Source: Balneolaceae bacterium ANBcel3 (lineage in GTDB: Bacteria > Bacteroidota > Rhodothermia > Balneolales > Natronogracilivirgulaceae). Taken from it: a stretch of DNA of 58,001 bases. The notes under the pieces were generated by a model that was given only the letters and a program-made list of their open reading frames with translations, searched no databases and was not told the origin of the DNA. The stretch spans positions 1 to 58,001 of the forward strand of contig JASCXY010000001.1 in the NCBI GenBank assembly GCA_030012235.1, written 5' to 3'. The position numbers and the translations under genes are program-made. Positions 19,901 to 27,595 of this stretch are shown piece after piece. Within the stretch, counting starts at the first letter, position 1. Every line of letters starts with the position of its first letter.

Positions 19901-20486
19901 TCGTTCCTTCGGGCTGTATCGGTGTGCTTTTATCCGTAAGTGAAGCTACTACCTCAAGATCATCGGTTATAAATCCACTGACATCAAATCTGAGGCCGCT
20001 ATCCATGGACATATCACGTCCTGAACCGATCACTACTCCCCGCCGGATACTTCCGCTTCTGTTCAGAGATGTTCCTTCAAATAAATCCCGGCTTTGCACA
20101 CGCTCTCTTTCGGGGTCTGCAACTCGAATAGTATCACTTTCAAGCCCGGTGGTTATCCGTTCCCTTTCTCTCCAAATAAAAGGAAGATCATGCAGCCAAA
20201 CATGGTATCTGAAATAGAGCGAGTCATACTTTTCTCTCACTGAAGGAGGTTTATTCCATATCCAAATACCCTCTATCGGTTGTAAATCACCATCGGAATC
20301 CGAAAGCTGTACCGAATCGGCATAGACTTCAAAAGACTCATGTATGATCCAGGGATCCAGTACATACACGGAGTCTGAGCCAGCCACAACGGTGGTACGT
20401 TCTCTGGGCTGAGATACTTGAGCTGATAAAACTTCCGGCAAAAGGCTTCCCAGGAAAACGAGGAGTAGAGCAACTGAAAGTTTCAA
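16989..20486 (-). CDS. Large outer-membrane beta-barrel protein of unknown function
   Basis: The 1165-residue protein begins with a signal peptide (about 1-22, ending LSAQ) and ends in RFTVSAVF, with the terminal phenylalanine and alternating pattern used for outer-membrane barrel insertion. The last 600 residues are rich in aromatic and charged residues in short amphipathic strands, as in a large barrel. Around residues 140-330 there are ordered motifs: GSIRRGVVIGSGRDMSMDSG, LTDKSTPIQPEGTT, and GSEKVYVNGNRVQRGEENDY followed by IIDYGIGEITFTSN. Later, DLNNDGVQQIDEFF resembles a calcium-binding loop. I do not recognise a named family and give no function. It lies upstream of exbB on the same strand, but 438 bases of barrel stop-to-start spacing make cotranscription uncertain. 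A strong terminator stands only 22 bases before its start. Confidence 0.75.
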   Translation of the reverse strand: MKLSVALLLVFLGSLLPEVLSAQVSQPRERTTVVAGSDSVYVLDPWIIHESFEVYADSVQLSDSDGDLQPIEGIWIWNKPPSVREKYDSLYFRYHVWLHDLPFIWRERERITTGLESDTIRVADPERERVQSRDLFEGTSLNRSGSIRRGVVIGSGRDMSMDSGLRFDVSGFITDDLEVVASLTDKSTPIQPEGTTQTLREFDQVHIQLMHRLGMLQMGDVDLRLDESRFAVIDRRVQGVDLQLNPGPFGGHQASASVARGNYHRMSFSGMDGVQGPYRLSGANNEPFMIVLAGSEKVYVNGNRVQRGEENDYIIDYGIGEITFTSNMMITAHSRIVVEFQYLTEAYTRTLLAAESQVDDLLNGRLSFGASVIREADNVQWSTQYFLSDREREILEAAGNDPSRAVVSGADSVGYRTDAGHLLYSIADTLYQGETYQIYRHIPGDTTAVYRVYFSRVDEGEGDYRRVGRSANGMLYEWVGPGNGNYAPQRRLEMPVEQRMIALRSAFAVTPGVRLFSEWAASYQDQNRFSEIDNEHNAGMALLAGITMDPKRTPAGVVGWSVTGRYEGKNFAYFDRVREVEFERRWNIRPRPSDEEKRIESSLNWSPVNSFNLNIGAGYMEKHLYTGNRMEAEIEYNDISMPHVRYYLERVETRDRLYNEQSNWWRHQGSAEYPVSIAEGSLTPLFQFEAEDRQEFDASGDTLRAVSNRFYDLGPGVMYQINQNLGVGATLSYREDEAVLDGSFQKESTGITQRYRINYERSDIIRTENVIGFRKRTYEEAFRLEHQAMDSRAVLVRSVSDLRLWDQFFETRLLYDVNTERRPLLQEAYIEVGPEMGQYVWIDLNNDGVQQIDEFFPEQTPNEGTFIKQLVPSDELYPVVSLKARWSKIFDFSRLVDPYEARYSSWLNFLSGVRWRSVVDVQEENRTGQMEDIYLLKWNRFQDDSLTVRGRLYVEQDLELFRHHTRRDLRLTTEYLRAQNQQASGLEKQGALIFSLRTGTRLSSRYRMSLEASAGQKKNDSEMFQSRNYDITTYSIRPRFNIRWNHLLQSGMEVGFRYGKDAFPVSNASVQGYSVMKDARLNLASRWQSLLRLEWRSYHLSNGPVSSLSEFELTGGAGLGNTWTWSVQSDYRISDFLRANIQYDGRTVTGRPLVQTMRFTVSAVF

Positions 20487-20508
20487 GTGCTTTCTGTTAA
20501 TTACCGGT

Positions 20509-20545
20509 AAAAAAAAAGGAAATACAACGAGTGTATTTCCTTTTT
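20509..20545 (-). terminator. Strong intrinsic terminator after rplI
   Basis: A perfect 14-base-pair stem (20513-20526 with 20532-20545, loop ACGAG) carries a run of nine T on the minus strand. It lies 38 bases after the rplI stop and should end the rpsF-rpsR-rplI transcript. The T-rich other arm makes it partly bidirectional. It is only about 22 bases before the start codon of the downstream outer-membrane protein gene. Confidence 0.9.
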
Positions 20546-20583
20546 ATAAACGGATAACCGCTTGTGATCGTCTTTTGAAAAAC

Positions 20584-21033
20584 TTAGTCTTCCGCTTTAA
20601 CGACCCAAAACGTTAATGTGGCTTTCACGGTTTCGTGCAGGTTAATGGTAGCCGTGTACTCACCAAGTTGCTTAACATCGCCATCAATCTGAATTTTTCT
20701 TCTGTCGATGTCAAATCCTTTCTCTTTAAGTGCTTCAGAAAGTTGAACATTTGTAACCGTTCCGAAGATTTTTCCTTCTTCTCCGGCTTTAACCGGCAGG
20801 GTCACGTTTGTTCCTTTGATTTTTTCGGCCAATACCTTAGCCTCTTCAAGATACTCAGCTCGTTGTTCAATAACTTTTCTAAGCTGGTTTTCTATGGCTT
20901 TTCTGGCTCCTGGGGTTGCGAGAACGGCCTTACCGGAAGGAATCAGGAAATTACGGCCGTAGCCGTCCTTTACATCAACGACCTCACCGGCCAGTCCCAG
21001 TTTCTCTACATCTTGTTTAAGAATGACTTGCAT
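20584..21033 (-). CDS. rplI: 50S ribosomal protein L9
   Basis: The 149-residue protein binds 23S rRNA at the base of the L1 stalk. The N-terminal domain starts MQVILKQDVEKLGLAGEVVDVKDGYGRNFLIPSGKA, written here as three known pieces: the VILKQDVEKLG strand-helix, VVDVKDGYGRNFLIP and the connecting long helix at about 40-78. The C-terminal domain includes the IFGTVTNVQLSEAL motif. Length is standard. It is the last gene of rpsF-rpsR-rplI, 22 bases after rpsR, and is followed by a strong terminator. Confidence 0.97.
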   Translation of the reverse strand: MQVILKQDVEKLGLAGEVVDVKDGYGRNFLIPSGKAVLATPGARKAIENQLRKVIEQRAEYLEEAKVLAEKIKGTNVTLPVKAGEEGKIFGTVTNVQLSEALKEKGFDIDRRKIQIDGDVKQLGEYTATINLHETVKATLTFWVVKAED

Positions 21034-21055
21034 TTTTTACTCCTGGAAAGTGTGA

Positions 21056-21307
21056 TTATCTGAGGTTTTCGGCAACAAACGGGAGCAGGCCAAGGTGGCG
21101 CGCACGTTTAATTGCAAGAGCGAGTTGGCGTTGAAATTTAGCACTGGTGCCGGTAACACGCCGGGGTAATATCCTCCCCTGATCATTGACAAACCGCTCC
21201 AGTGTTTCTACGTCTTTATAATCAATGTAAATCACACCAGCCCGGGTGAACTTACACTCTTTTTCCTTCAGATTTCCTTTTTTGGGGTGTGCAGGATTTT
21301 TAAGCAT
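21056..21307 (-). CDS. rpsR: 30S ribosomal protein S18
   Basis: The 83-residue protein binds 16S rRNA as a heterodimer with S6, encoded just upstream. The family core is plain: [40 protein letters not shown] and [11 protein letters not shown]. Near the N-terminus, the zinc-ribbon position of cysteine-containing S18 forms is reduced to a single cysteine (KECKFTRAG), so it should be a zinc-independent form. It lies 23 bases after rpsF and 22 before rplI. Confidence 0.97.
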   Translation of the reverse strand: MLKNPAHPKKGNLKEKECKFTRAGVIYIDYKDVETLERFVNDQGRILPRRVTGTSAKFQRQLALAIKRARHLGLLPFVAENLR

Positions 21308-21330
21308 ATGATTTTCCTTTCAAACGATCG

Positions 21331-21705
21331 TTAAGGTTGTTCTTCTTCAGGAACTTCGGTGAAAATGACCGGAAGTTTTCCCTGTTTTTTCAGTTCGCGG
21401 TGTTTTAACATCTTGTTATCATACTTAAGCACAAGATGCCTCATTACATTTTCCTGCAATTTGAAGTACCGCTCAAGATCACTTACGATTTCTGATGGAG
21501 CAACAAAATAAGCGTTTACATAATATCCGCTGTTTTTTCCATCGATTTCATATGCGAGGCGTTTTATACCCCATTCTTCAACTTCTTCAATTTCTGCTCC
21601 TTTTTCATTAACAAAGGCTTCAAAGTTTTCTTTGACCTCTTTGACCTGCTCTTCTTCAAGAACGGGGTTAATGACAAAGGTTACTTCATAAAAATTCTTT
21701 TTCAT
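21331..21705 (-). CDS. rpsF: 30S ribosomal protein S6
   Basis: The 124-residue protein has the S6 ferredoxin-like core: YEVTFVINPVLEEEQVKEV, EVEEWGIKRLAYEIDGKNSG, YYVNAYFVAPSEIVSDLERY and the closing VMRHLVLKY. The C-terminal tail is mixed charge with a proline- and glutamate-rich end. It starts the rpsF-rpsR-rplI operon. A perfect eight-base-pair hairpin lies 30 bases before its start and may be either the nuo terminator or an autoregulatory leader of the S6:S18 type. Confidence 0.96.
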   Translation of the reverse strand: MKKNFYEVTFVINPVLEEEQVKEVKENFEAFVNEKGAEIEEVEEWGIKRLAYEIDGKNSGYYVNAYFVAPSEIVSDLERYFKLQENVMRHLVLKYDNKMLKHRELKKQGKLPVIFTEVPEEEQP

Positions 21706-21726
21706 AAGTACCTTCGGTTGTTATAT

Positions 21727-21755
21727 ATAAAACAGCCGCTGGTGTATCCAGCGGC
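21727..21755 (-). promoter_or_regulatory. Hairpin between nuoN and rpsF: terminator or S6:S18 leader
   Basis: GCCGCTGG (21735-21742) and CCAGCGGC (21748-21755) pair perfectly around a five-base loop. On the minus strand it is followed by TGTTTTATATATAAC, a moderate U-tract, and then by the rpsF start 30 bases away. It lies 96 bases after the nuoN stop. It could end the nuo operon. Autoregulation of rpsF by S6:S18 at a leader hairpin is known in many bacteria, but I could not confirm that motif here. Confidence 0.5.
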
Positions 21756-21850
21756 AGGCGGCGTTAAGATACACAGAAATCCTCTGCAGATCAAACACAA
21801 TTGGTTTTGAGCACAATTAGTGGCTTTTTTCCAAGTCTGTAAAAAGGTGC

Positions 21851-23281
21851 TTACCAGGTCACCGAGTAAAATGAACCCAGAAAATCGGTAAGCAGCCCCG
21901 GATGAACCCCGAAATAGATGGTAAGCAGTGCCAAAATAATCAGTGCCAGGCTATACAAAGTAGACGGCCTTTTCATAACCATTCCGGTTTCATCTTCTTT
22001 CATATACAGATATACAAGGACACTCAGATAATAATAGACACTTATAGCGCTTGCCAGTACCCCGATAATGACCAGGCTGATCAGCCCTTCATCGATTGCT
22101 GCAGCAAAGACCCGGTACTTTCCAATAAATCCGGCAAATGGTGGTATTCCCACCATAGAAAAGAGAAAAACAGACATCAGGATTCCCATAATTGGTTTTT
22201 TAAAACCGAGCCCTGCATAGTTTTTTATTTCTGTGAAATCACAGTTCTTGTGGCATTCATAATATGCAACCACGCCAAAGGCACCCACATTCATCAGCGT
22301 ATATGCAAAAAGATAATATAGTACAGCGCTATACGCTGCACCGGATGTTGCCGCCAAACCAACCATGATATACCCGGCATGGGCAATACTGGAATAGGCC
22401 AACATCCTTTTGATGTTTTCCTGTACCAATGCAAGAAGATTTCCGATGACCATGGTAAACACGGCAAAAATCCACAATACTTCCTGCCACTGCTGAGATG
22501 TATCAGGAAGAGCTCTGCTCAGCACCAAAATAAAGGCTACAAAAGCAGCAGATTTCGATGCCGTTGCCATAAAGGCGGTAACGGTGGTCGGAGAGCCCTG
22601 ATACACATCGGGTGTCCACATATGAAAAGGAACGGCCGACACTTTGAAAAAGAATCCTGTGAATAACAATCCGACACCTGCCCAGTACATCACCCCTTTG
22701 TCTGATGCTTCTGCAATTTCCGGGAGAGCAAGAGATCCGGTACTTCCGTAAAGCAGTGCAATGCCATAGAGAAGAAAACCTGTGGAAAAGGCTCCCAGGA
22801 GAAAATACTTAAGGGCAGCCTCTACGCTTTTTTTCTGGTCTCTTAGCAAGCCTGCCAGAGCATAGAGGGCGATTGACATAGACTCAATACCTAGAAAAAG
22901 AACGATCATGTGATTGGCCTGAACCAGCAGCAACATTCCAAAAGCTGCAAATAGAACCAATGAATAGACTTCAGCGATATGATTCCCGGTTTGCTCAAGA
23001 TAATCTTTGGACAAGCACAAAGAGAAAAGTGTTCCGGTTAATACAAGCACTGCGCCAAAGGAGGCTGTTCCTCCATAATAGACTAATGAGTAGAAAGAAG
23101 TACCTGTCGGCCCGAGTACATTCTGTACAGCTCCTGCCAAAGCAGCAAGACAAAAAAACAGGGAGGCATAAAATGACCATCTGGCATTACCGGTAAAAGC
23201 ATCCAACATCATCACAAACAATCCGGCAAATCCGATGATAACGATGGGCGATATGGTCAAAAGTTCGTTAACTGATTCCAT
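21851..23281 (-). CDS. nuoN: NADH-quinone oxidoreductase subunit N
   Basis: The 476-residue antiporter-like subunit of respiratory complex I has about 14 membrane helices. Typical motifs are FLGIESMSIALYALAGLLRD, SVEAALKYFLLGAFSTGFLLYG with the key lysine, PFHMWTPDVYQGSPTTVTAF and KRMLAYSSIAHAGYIMVGL, holding the charged residues of the proton channel. It is the last gene of the nuoJKLM-pcd-N cluster, six bases after pcd. Length is normal. Confidence 0.96.
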   Translation of the reverse strand: MESVNELLTISPIVIIGFAGLFVMMLDAFTGNARWSFYASLFFCLAALAGAVQNVLGPTGTSFYSLVYYGGTASFGAVLVLTGTLFSLCLSKDYLEQTGNHIAEVYSLVLFAAFGMLLLVQANHMIVLFLGIESMSIALYALAGLLRDQKKSVEAALKYFLLGAFSTGFLLYGIALLYGSTGSLALPEIAEASDKGVMYWAGVGLLFTGFFFKVSAVPFHMWTPDVYQGSPTTVTAFMATASKSAAFVAFILVLSRALPDTSQQWQEVLWIFAVFTMVIGNLLALVQENIKRMLAYSSIAHAGYIMVGLAATSGAAYSAVLYYLFAYTLMNVGAFGVVAYYECHKNCDFTEIKNYAGLGFKKPIMGILMSVFLFSMVGIPPFAGFIGKYRVFAAAIDEGLISLVIIGVLASAISVYYYLSVLVYLYMKEDETGMVMKRPSTLYSLALIILALLTIYFGVHPGLLTDFLGSFYSVTW

Positions 23282-23287
23282 GTGATT

Positions 23288-23572
23288 CTAGTAAAAAGTG
23301 TCGATTCGTTTAGCCAGATTCAGGTCTTTTTCTGAAATTTTTTCTCCGGCATCGTGCGTAATTAAGGCGACCATAACGGTTGAGTAATCCAGAGTAAGCA
23401 TAGGATGATGTTGTACGGTTTCGGCTTCTATGGCCACTTTAACCATAAATGCAACAGCATCTTTATACGATGAAAAAGAAAACGTTCTGGTCAGTTTACC
23501 CTCTTCCACAGACCAGTTGTTTACTTTTTCAAAGGCTTTTTCTGTTTCTCTGGAATCAAAATTATTCATCAC
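23288..23572 (-). CDS. phhB: Pterin-4a-carbinolamine dehydratase
   Basis: The 94-residue protein has the family signature HHPMLTLDYSTVMVALITHD at about 58-77 (HHP, then a Y/F position, then the THD loop), followed by GEKISEKDLNLAKRIDTFY. The enzyme dehydrates 4a-hydroxytetrahydropterin during biopterin recycling; related proteins also serve as transcription cofactors or act in molybdopterin-linked steps. Here it sits between nuoM and nuoN: its start overlaps the end of nuoM by 11 bases and its stop is six bases before nuoN, so it must be cotranscribed with complex I. Rhodothermus marinus is known to have a pcd homologue among its complex I genes. No aromatic amino-acid hydroxylase gene is present in the window. 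The link to complex I is unexplained. Confidence 0.93.
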   Translation of the reverse strand: MMNNFDSRETEKAFEKVNNWSVEEGKLTRTFSFSSYKDAVAFMVKVAIEAETVQHHPMLTLDYSTVMVALITHDAGEKISEKDLNLAKRIDTFY

Positions 23573-25187
23573 ATTCTGAGTGATCCGGATGATCTTGAGT
23601 TAAGAAATCATCCGGGATTTGGTACAATCGCTTTGTCCAATCCGGCAAATCCTGTACAAAAGCATCTTCGGAAATGGTTTTTGCCCGCTCCTGAGTCACC
23701 TGAAGCAAGTTGGTAACCTCTGCTTCAGAATACTTCGTAAAATCTGTTGGCCTGATACCAATCCAAATAATGAATACCATCAAGGGCACCAACAATCCTA
23801 TTTCACGGGCGTTAAGATCTTTAAGCTTTTTGTTTTCTTCGTGCTTCAGGGGTCCGAACATGACACGCTGAAACATCCACAGCATGTATCCAGCCGCAAG
23901 AATAACCCCGCTTGCCGCAAAAACGGTATACCAGACGGAGCCGAGAACTTCGGAGTTAAACGATCCGAGTAAAATCAAAAACTCTCCAACAAATCCATTC
24001 AGACCCGGAAGTCCAATGGATGCCAGTGTCGCCAGCATAAACATGACGGTGAAAACGGGCATCATTTTGGCAATACCACCAAAGTCTGAGATCATTCTGG
24101 TATGTCTCCGCTCATAGAGCATACCAATAATAATGAACAGGGCTCCGGTTGAAAGCCCGTGATTAACCATCTGGATAATGGCTCCCTGCGCAGCGGTGGT
24201 TGTAAAGGCAAACATACCCAATACAACAAAGCCGAGGTGACTGATGGAGGAATAGGCGATCAGTTTTTTCACATCCTTCTGTACCATGGCCACCAAAGCA
24301 CCATAAATGATCCCGATCACTCCGAGTACGGCAAACATAGGGGCAAATGCAATAGCGGAGTTTGGGAATAAAGGAATCAGATACCTGAGTACCGCGTATG
24401 TTCCCATTTTCAATGCTATTGCTGCGAGTACCACAGAACCGGCCGTGGGGGCTTCGGTATGAGCCAGTGGCAACCAGCTATGAAACGGGAAGATGGGGAT
24501 TTTAATACAGAAAGCGAACCCAAACGCTAAAAAGAGCCAGGTTTGCTCGACGAGCCCGAGTTGAAACGCCGGATCGGTGAGGAGTTTCCAGTCGGTGGTA
24601 AATACGCCATCGTTGACCATATTACCTGCGGCATAACCTACGTAGATCAAAGCTACAAGCATGAGCAACCAACCGACAAGCGTGTAGACAAAAAACTTAA
24701 CCGTTGCATAAATGCGGTCTTTTCCTCCCCAGATTCCAATAAGGAAGAACATGGGAATCTGTGTCAGTTCGAAGAAAATATAAAACATGAACAGATCTAG
24801 CGATGCAAAAACACCCAGCGAACCTGTCTGCAGCACGAGCAGCATTCCATAAAAACCGGCAACGTGTCTGGTTATAGACTTCCATGAAGACAAGATGACA
24901 ATTGGAGCCATAAAGGTGGTCAGCATGAACAGCAACAAGCTGATTCCATCCAGCCCAACGATGTATTTTACGTCCCAATCAGACAAAAACGGTTCGGTTA
25001 CAGACATATACTGAGGTGTGCCTGTAAGAGAGAGGTCAAATGCAAATAAAAGAGGCAGAGACAGGATAAAGACACCCAAGGTGACCACCAGGCTGAACCA
25101 GCGGATGGCTTCCTCACTTTTAATAAAGAAAAGGAAAAGAGCGCCGACGATCGGCAAATAAATAACAAAATTCAGAAGTAATTCCAT
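23562..25187 (-). CDS. nuoM: NADH-quinone oxidoreductase subunit M
   Basis: The 541-residue complex I antiporter-like subunit shows FYIFFELTQIPMFFLIGIWG with the channel glutamate, the TVKFFVYTLVGWLLML lysine helix, FPFHSWLPLAHTEAPTAGSV and the DVKKLIAYSSISHLGFVVLG motif. About 14 membrane helices are expected. A charged C-terminal extension of some 50 residues (TKRLYQIPDDFLTQDHPDHS) follows the last helix and is longer than in many NuoM proteins. Its 3' end overlaps pcd, and it starts 15 bases after nuoL. Confidence 0.96.
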   Translation of the reverse strand: MELLLNFVIYLPIVGALFLFFIKSEEAIRWFSLVVTLGVFILSLPLLFAFDLSLTGTPQYMSVTEPFLSDWDVKYIVGLDGISLLLFMLTTFMAPIVILSSWKSITRHVAGFYGMLLVLQTGSLGVFASLDLFMFYIFFELTQIPMFFLIGIWGGKDRIYATVKFFVYTLVGWLLMLVALIYVGYAAGNMVNDGVFTTDWKLLTDPAFQLGLVEQTWLFLAFGFAFCIKIPIFPFHSWLPLAHTEAPTAGSVVLAAIALKMGTYAVLRYLIPLFPNSAIAFAPMFAVLGVIGIIYGALVAMVQKDVKKLIAYSSISHLGFVVLGMFAFTTTAAQGAIIQMVNHGLSTGALFIIIGMLYERRHTRMISDFGGIAKMMPVFTVMFMLATLASIGLPGLNGFVGEFLILLGSFNSEVLGSVWYTVFAASGVILAAGYMLWMFQRVMFGPLKHEENKKLKDLNAREIGLLVPLMVFIIWIGIRPTDFTKYSEAEVTNLLQVTQERAKTISEDAFVQDLPDWTKRLYQIPDDFLTQDHPDHSECDE

Positions 25188-25202
25188 TTCAGATAGCTAA
25201 AA

Positions 25203-27221
25203 TTAGCGGATAATCAGTAAATAGAGAATCAGTACCACTCCTATTACCATTCCGTAGGCATATGTTTGAATCATTCCTGTCTGCAGATATCGCGCAAGGT
25301 GACCGAAAAACCGCACAAACGATGCGATAAAATTCACAAAACCATCGATGGCTCTTATGTCGAAAACTGCAAGTACCCGATCGGAGAAACGAACCACCGG
25401 ACGAACAATACCCCCTTCATACATTTCATCAAAGAGATATTTCTTATTCCAAAGAGAATAAAGAGGACCGAATCGTGCTGCTACCGCTTCGTCCTCGGCT
25501 ACAGGCTCCTGATTTCCATATTTCTTGTAGGCCACAAAAATCCCAAGTGAAGCGACGAGGACCGAGCCGGACAAGAGCATCCACTCCACCTGTTTCGACA
25601 AAATGAGGTCGGCATCCAGAGTAACTTTATCCAACCAGTTGGACAGCAGGTTTACATCTGCGGTACCTGTAAAAGTTGCCACCACAAAATTTGGAATACC
25701 TATAAACCCTCCGATAACAGACAGAACCGCAAGCCCCCAAAGAACAGAAGTCATCGTCCACGGGCTCTCATGCAGGAGTTTTGCGCTGTCTTTCGCACCT
25801 TCGATCAGCTTCGGCAGCCGGAAAGATCCATGGAAAATACCGAAAGTCAGCCTGAACATATAAAATGCTGTCATAAAAGCGGTAAGCATGGCCATTGCCC
25901 AAAGCACATAATAGATGCTTCCATAGACTCCCGCTCCGGCATTGAATGTCATTACCAGAATTTCATCTTTTGAGAAAAAGCCTGCAAGAGGGGGGATTCC
26001 TGCAATGGCGATGGTTGCAATAAGAAACGTTTTATAAGTAGAGGGAAGGTAGGCTCTTAATCCACCCATAAACCTCATATCCTGTGGATCAAAGTGAACA
26101 TCCGGATTGGTTTTATGCAACTTATGCTCCACATGATGCATGGCATGAATCACTGATCCGGAGCCAAGAAAGAGGCAAGCCTTGAAAAAGGCGTGGGTTA
26201 CTACATGAAACATGGCGGCTACAAAAGCTCCTGAGCCAAGAGCAAGAAACATAAAGCCAAGCTGAGATACGGTAGAATACGCCAGGACGGCTTTGATATC
26301 ATATCTTGTCAGGGCTATAGTTGCGGCGACCAATGCTGTCAGGGCTCCTATAACTGCTACAATCAGCATCAGTTCCGGCGACATCATGTAGAGTGGTGAC
26401 AAACGGGAGATCACATAAATCCCGGAAGTAACCATGGTTGCTGCGTGGATAAGTGCAGATACGGATGTCGGGCCTGCCATCGCGTCTGGAAGCCAGACAA
26501 AAAGAGGTATTTGGGCACTTTTACCTGTGGCTCCGATGAAAATCAGCGCTCCGACCAGGAATGCCTGATCAGTGGAAAACAGATACGCTGAATCCAGAAT
26601 ATCCTGAAACCGGAGCGATCCGGTAATCTGGAATACGAGAAACATGGCAATAAGAAAAGCAAAATCACCTACCCGGTTGTACAGGAACGCTTTTTTTGCC
26701 GCATCCGATTTGGCCATATCGGTATACCAAAAACCAATAAGCAGGTACGAGCATAATCCAACTCCTTCCCATCCAAGAAAAAGGAGCAGCATGTTATCGG
26801 CCAGCACCAGATTCAGCATGGCAAAGATAAACAGGTTCATGAATGCGAAAAACTTCCAGAAGCCTTCGTCATCGGCCATATATCCTACCGAATAGAGGTG
26901 GATAAGTGCCCCCACTCCGGTAACGACCAAGGTCATGAGTATGGATAGCTGGTCCAGCCGGTAAGCTATATCGACAGAGAAGTCACCGGCCTGCATCCAT
27001 GTAAACAGGGAAACAGAAGCTGCTTCGCTGTCGCCGCTCATCGCGAAAAAGAGATACAAAGCTATCAGAAAAGGAAAAAAGACGGCTGACGTAGCAATTG
27101 CGCCTATGAGATTTTTCCGATCCCGGTACGATTCAAAAGCAAGTCCGAAGAGCCCGTTGAGCAGAAAACCGACAAGGGGAAGAGCGATAATCCAGGGTAC
27201 CAGATGAACGTATGCGTCCAT
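25203..27221 (-). CDS. nuoL: NADH-quinone oxidoreductase subunit L
   Basis: The 672-residue largest antiporter-like subunit of complex I includes FLGWEGVGLCSYLLIGFWY, the KKAFLYNRVGDFAFL helix, QIPLFVWLPDAMAGPTSVSA and the DIKAVLAYSTVSQLGFMFLA motif. After the antiporter core comes the C-terminal part with a long lateral helix (about residues 510-600) and a final membrane anchor (GMVIGVVLILYLLII). Length matches the family. It lies between nuoK (74 bases upstream) and nuoM (15 bases downstream). Confidence 0.97.
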   Translation of the reverse strand: MDAYVHLVPWIIALPLVGFLLNGLFGLAFESYRDRKNLIGAIATSAVFFPFLIALYLFFAMSGDSEAASVSLFTWMQAGDFSVDIAYRLDQLSILMTLVVTGVGALIHLYSVGYMADDEGFWKFFAFMNLFIFAMLNLVLADNMLLLFLGWEGVGLCSYLLIGFWYTDMAKSDAAKKAFLYNRVGDFAFLIAMFLVFQITGSLRFQDILDSAYLFSTDQAFLVGALIFIGATGKSAQIPLFVWLPDAMAGPTSVSALIHAATMVTSGIYVISRLSPLYMMSPELMLIVAVIGALTALVAATIALTRYDIKAVLAYSTVSQLGFMFLALGSGAFVAAMFHVVTHAFFKACLFLGSGSVIHAMHHVEHKLHKTNPDVHFDPQDMRFMGGLRAYLPSTYKTFLIATIAIAGIPPLAGFFSKDEILVMTFNAGAGVYGSIYYVLWAMAMLTAFMTAFYMFRLTFGIFHGSFRLPKLIEGAKDSAKLLHESPWTMTSVLWGLAVLSVIGGFIGIPNFVVATFTGTADVNLLSNWLDKVTLDADLILSKQVEWMLLSGSVLVASLGIFVAYKKYGNQEPVAEDEAVAARFGPLYSLWNKKYLFDEMYEGGIVRPVVRFSDRVLAVFDIRAIDGFVNFIASFVRFFGHLARYLQTGMIQTYAYGMVIGVVLILYLLIIR

Positions 27222-27295
27222 GAATTCAGAAGTTTCCTATTGTTTGAGTTTTTATGGCGGTGTACGGTTCCAAGTATGCGATCAGGATTTCGGTA

Positions 27296-27595
27296 TTACC
27301 ATCGAAGCAGATTAATTTTCGTTATATCCACGGAAAGGTGATTCCGGTAAATTGCAATGATAATCGCCAGTCCAACAGCAGCTTCTGCAGCAGCAACACT
27401 AAGCGAGAAAAAGACCAGGATCTGGCCGTGAATATCTCCCATTTGTGCACTTAAAGAAACCAGTGTAAGATTAACTGCATTAAGCATTAATTCGGCACAC
27501 ATTAATATTACAATCGCGTTTCTTCTGGTTAAAACACCAATGACGCCGATACTGAATAACACTGCCGATAGTCCGAGATACCAGTCCAGTTCCAT
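27296..27595 (-). CDS. nuoK: NADH-quinone oxidoreductase subunit K
   Basis: The 99-residue, three-helix complex I subunit contains the conserved buried glutamates in [14 protein letters not shown] and [14 protein letters not shown]. Its ATG follows the nuoJ stop directly (TAAATG on the minus strand), so translation is probably coupled. Length is standard for the family. Confidence 0.95.
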   Translation of the reverse strand: MELDWYLGLSAVLFSIGVIGVLTRRNAIVILMCAELMLNAVNLTLVSLSAQMGDIHGQILVFFSLSVAAAEAAVGLAIIIAIYRNHLSVDITKINLLRW

